Below are positions 5,123 through 5,705 of a DNA stretch of 5,705 nucleotides, piece by piece (position 1 is the stretch's first letter; each line of letters starts with the position of its first letter). The stretch covers positions 1 through 5,705 of the forward strand of contig JAGGZS010000027.1 in NCBI GenBank assembly GCA_021161885.1, read 5' to 3'. The stretch is from a bacterium (lineage in GTDB: Bacteria; Auribacterota; Auribacteria; Auribacterales; Auribacteraceae). The position numbers were made by a program, and so were the translations under genes. The notes beneath the pieces were generated by a model, which worked only from the letters and a program-made list of their open reading frames with translations, was not told the DNA's origin and searched no databases.

Positions 5123-5705
5123 ATGAATAATGAGATTATTATCTTTAAAGGCAAGTCTGTAAGAAGGACTTTTCATAATGGACAATGGTATTTTGCTATT
5201 AATGATATTGTAGAAGTATTAACAGAATCCTCTGATCCAAAACAATATATAAAAAAAATACGAAACAGAGACAATGAACTTAATCTCAACTGGGGTACAA
5301 TTTGTACCCCCCTTGCATTGATAGCTGATGATGGCAAAAAACGTAAGATGAATTGCGCTAATATTGAAGGAGTATTTCGTATTATTCAGTCGATTCCTTC
5401 CAAAAAAGCAGAACCTTTTAAACGCTGGTTAGCGCGTGTCGGAAAAGAACGAATTGATGAGATTGAGAATCCTGAACTTGCTCAAGAACGAATGAAAGAG
5501 ATTTATGAAAAAAAGGGCTATTCAAAATCATGGATTGATAAAAGGTTAAGAGGCATAGCAGTCAGGCAGGATTTAACAGATGAATGGCAAAAAAGAGGAG
5601 TTTTAACACAGGATGAGTACGCTATTTTAACAGCGGAAATCTCAAAAGCATCGTTTGGGATGACTCCTTCAGAATATAAGAAGTATAAAGGGCTTAATAA
5701 AGAAA
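5123..5705 (+). CDS. BRO-N / prophage antirepressor-like protein, 3' end outside window
   Basis: The frame stays open from the ATG at 5123 to the window edge, giving 194 residues of an incomplete protein. The N-terminal part (about 1-105) is a BRO-N domain: IFKGKSVRRTFHNGQWYFAINDIVEVL opens it (split here as IFKGKSVRRTF, 7-17, and WYFAINDIVEVL, 22-33), then DPKQYIKKIR (38-47), and the hallmark NIEGVFRIIQSIPS (80-93) and AEPFKRWLARVG (96-107). The second part, with ENPELAQERM (115-124), RLRGIAVRQDLTDEW (141-155) and FGMTPSEYKKYKGL (178-191), is characteristic of chromosomal BRO-N/antirepressor proteins, which are usually somewhat longer, so a tail of some tens of residues is likely missing. 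BRO-N domains bind DNA in phage antirepressors and viral proteins; the role of this bacterial branch is unclear. A perfect palindrome lies in its coding sequence at 5292-5310. Confidence 0.9.
   Translation, partial: MNNEIIIFKGKSVRRTFHNGQWYFAINDIVEVLTESSDPKQYIKKIRNRDNELNLNWGTICTPLALIADDGKKRKMNCANIEGVFRIIQSIPSKKAEPFKRWLARVGKERIDEIENPELAQERMKEIYEKKGYSKSWIDKRLRGIAVRQDLTDEWQKRGVLTQDEYAILTAEISKASFGMTPSEYKKYKGLNKE
5292..5310. repeat. Perfect 19-bp palindrome inside the BRO-N gene
   Basis: GGGGTACAA (5292-5300) and TTGTACCCC (5302-5310) are exact inverted copies around one T. The sequence encodes GTICTP (58-63) with its edges. It could fold as an RNA hairpin with almost no loop, or serve as a dimeric protein-binding site. 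No function is shown; coding constraint on the motif may partly account for it. Confidence 0.85.

Noticed and set aside
4960..5154. Minus-strand open frame across the GIY-YIG 3' end
   Set aside because: It overlaps the conserved C-terminal part of the GIY-YIG gene and the BRO-N ribosome binding site, with no motif of its own.

Overview
The window carries part of a Type I restriction-modification (hsd) locus from an AT-rich bacterial genome. All recognisable genes lie on the + strand and read as ordinary bacterial code. No ribosomal RNA or housekeeping gene is present, so the host cannot be named. Shine-Dalgarno sites, G/A-rich leaders and a short dispersed palindrome (ATTCCCGC-N4-GCGGGAAT) fit many bacteria, especially environmental Gram-negative or candidate-phylum lineages, but that is only an impression.

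Layout: positions 1-227 are non-coding and hold an imperfect direct repeat near the left edge and two possible sigma-70-type promoters. Next come a 58-residue excisionase/MerR-type helix-turn-helix protein (228-404), a full-length HsdR restriction subunit (431-3211) and, one base after its stop, a full-length HsdS specificity subunit (3213-4349). These three are close enough to be one operon. No hsdM methyltransferase gene is inside the window. HsdR and HsdS need HsdM to make a modification enzyme or a full restriction complex, so it presumably lies outside.

Positions 4327-4760 are a dense repeat region. A segment of about 141 bp that starts inside the last codons of hsdS is present twice, offset by 230 bp. 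Each copy contains a 67-bp palindromic element. The second copy runs into a 20-bp tandem array with four identical units, whose unit contains the end of the palindrome; the 89 bp between the copies may be a decayed version of the array. Directly after the array is a 100-residue GIY-YIG nuclease gene (4775-5077, GTG start), and its stop codon abuts a partial half-palindrome. The GIY-YIG gene is therefore bracketed by repeat sequence, which raises the possibility of a nuclease-plus-palindrome unit comparable in layout to RAYT/REP elements.

The window ends inside a BRO-N (prophage antirepressor-like) gene (5123 to beyond 5705) with a strong ribosome binding site and a perfect 9-bp-arm palindrome within its coding sequence. 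Together this looks like an hsd defence locus with accessory or mobile genes inserted behind hsdS; hsdM may follow further downstream or precede the window.
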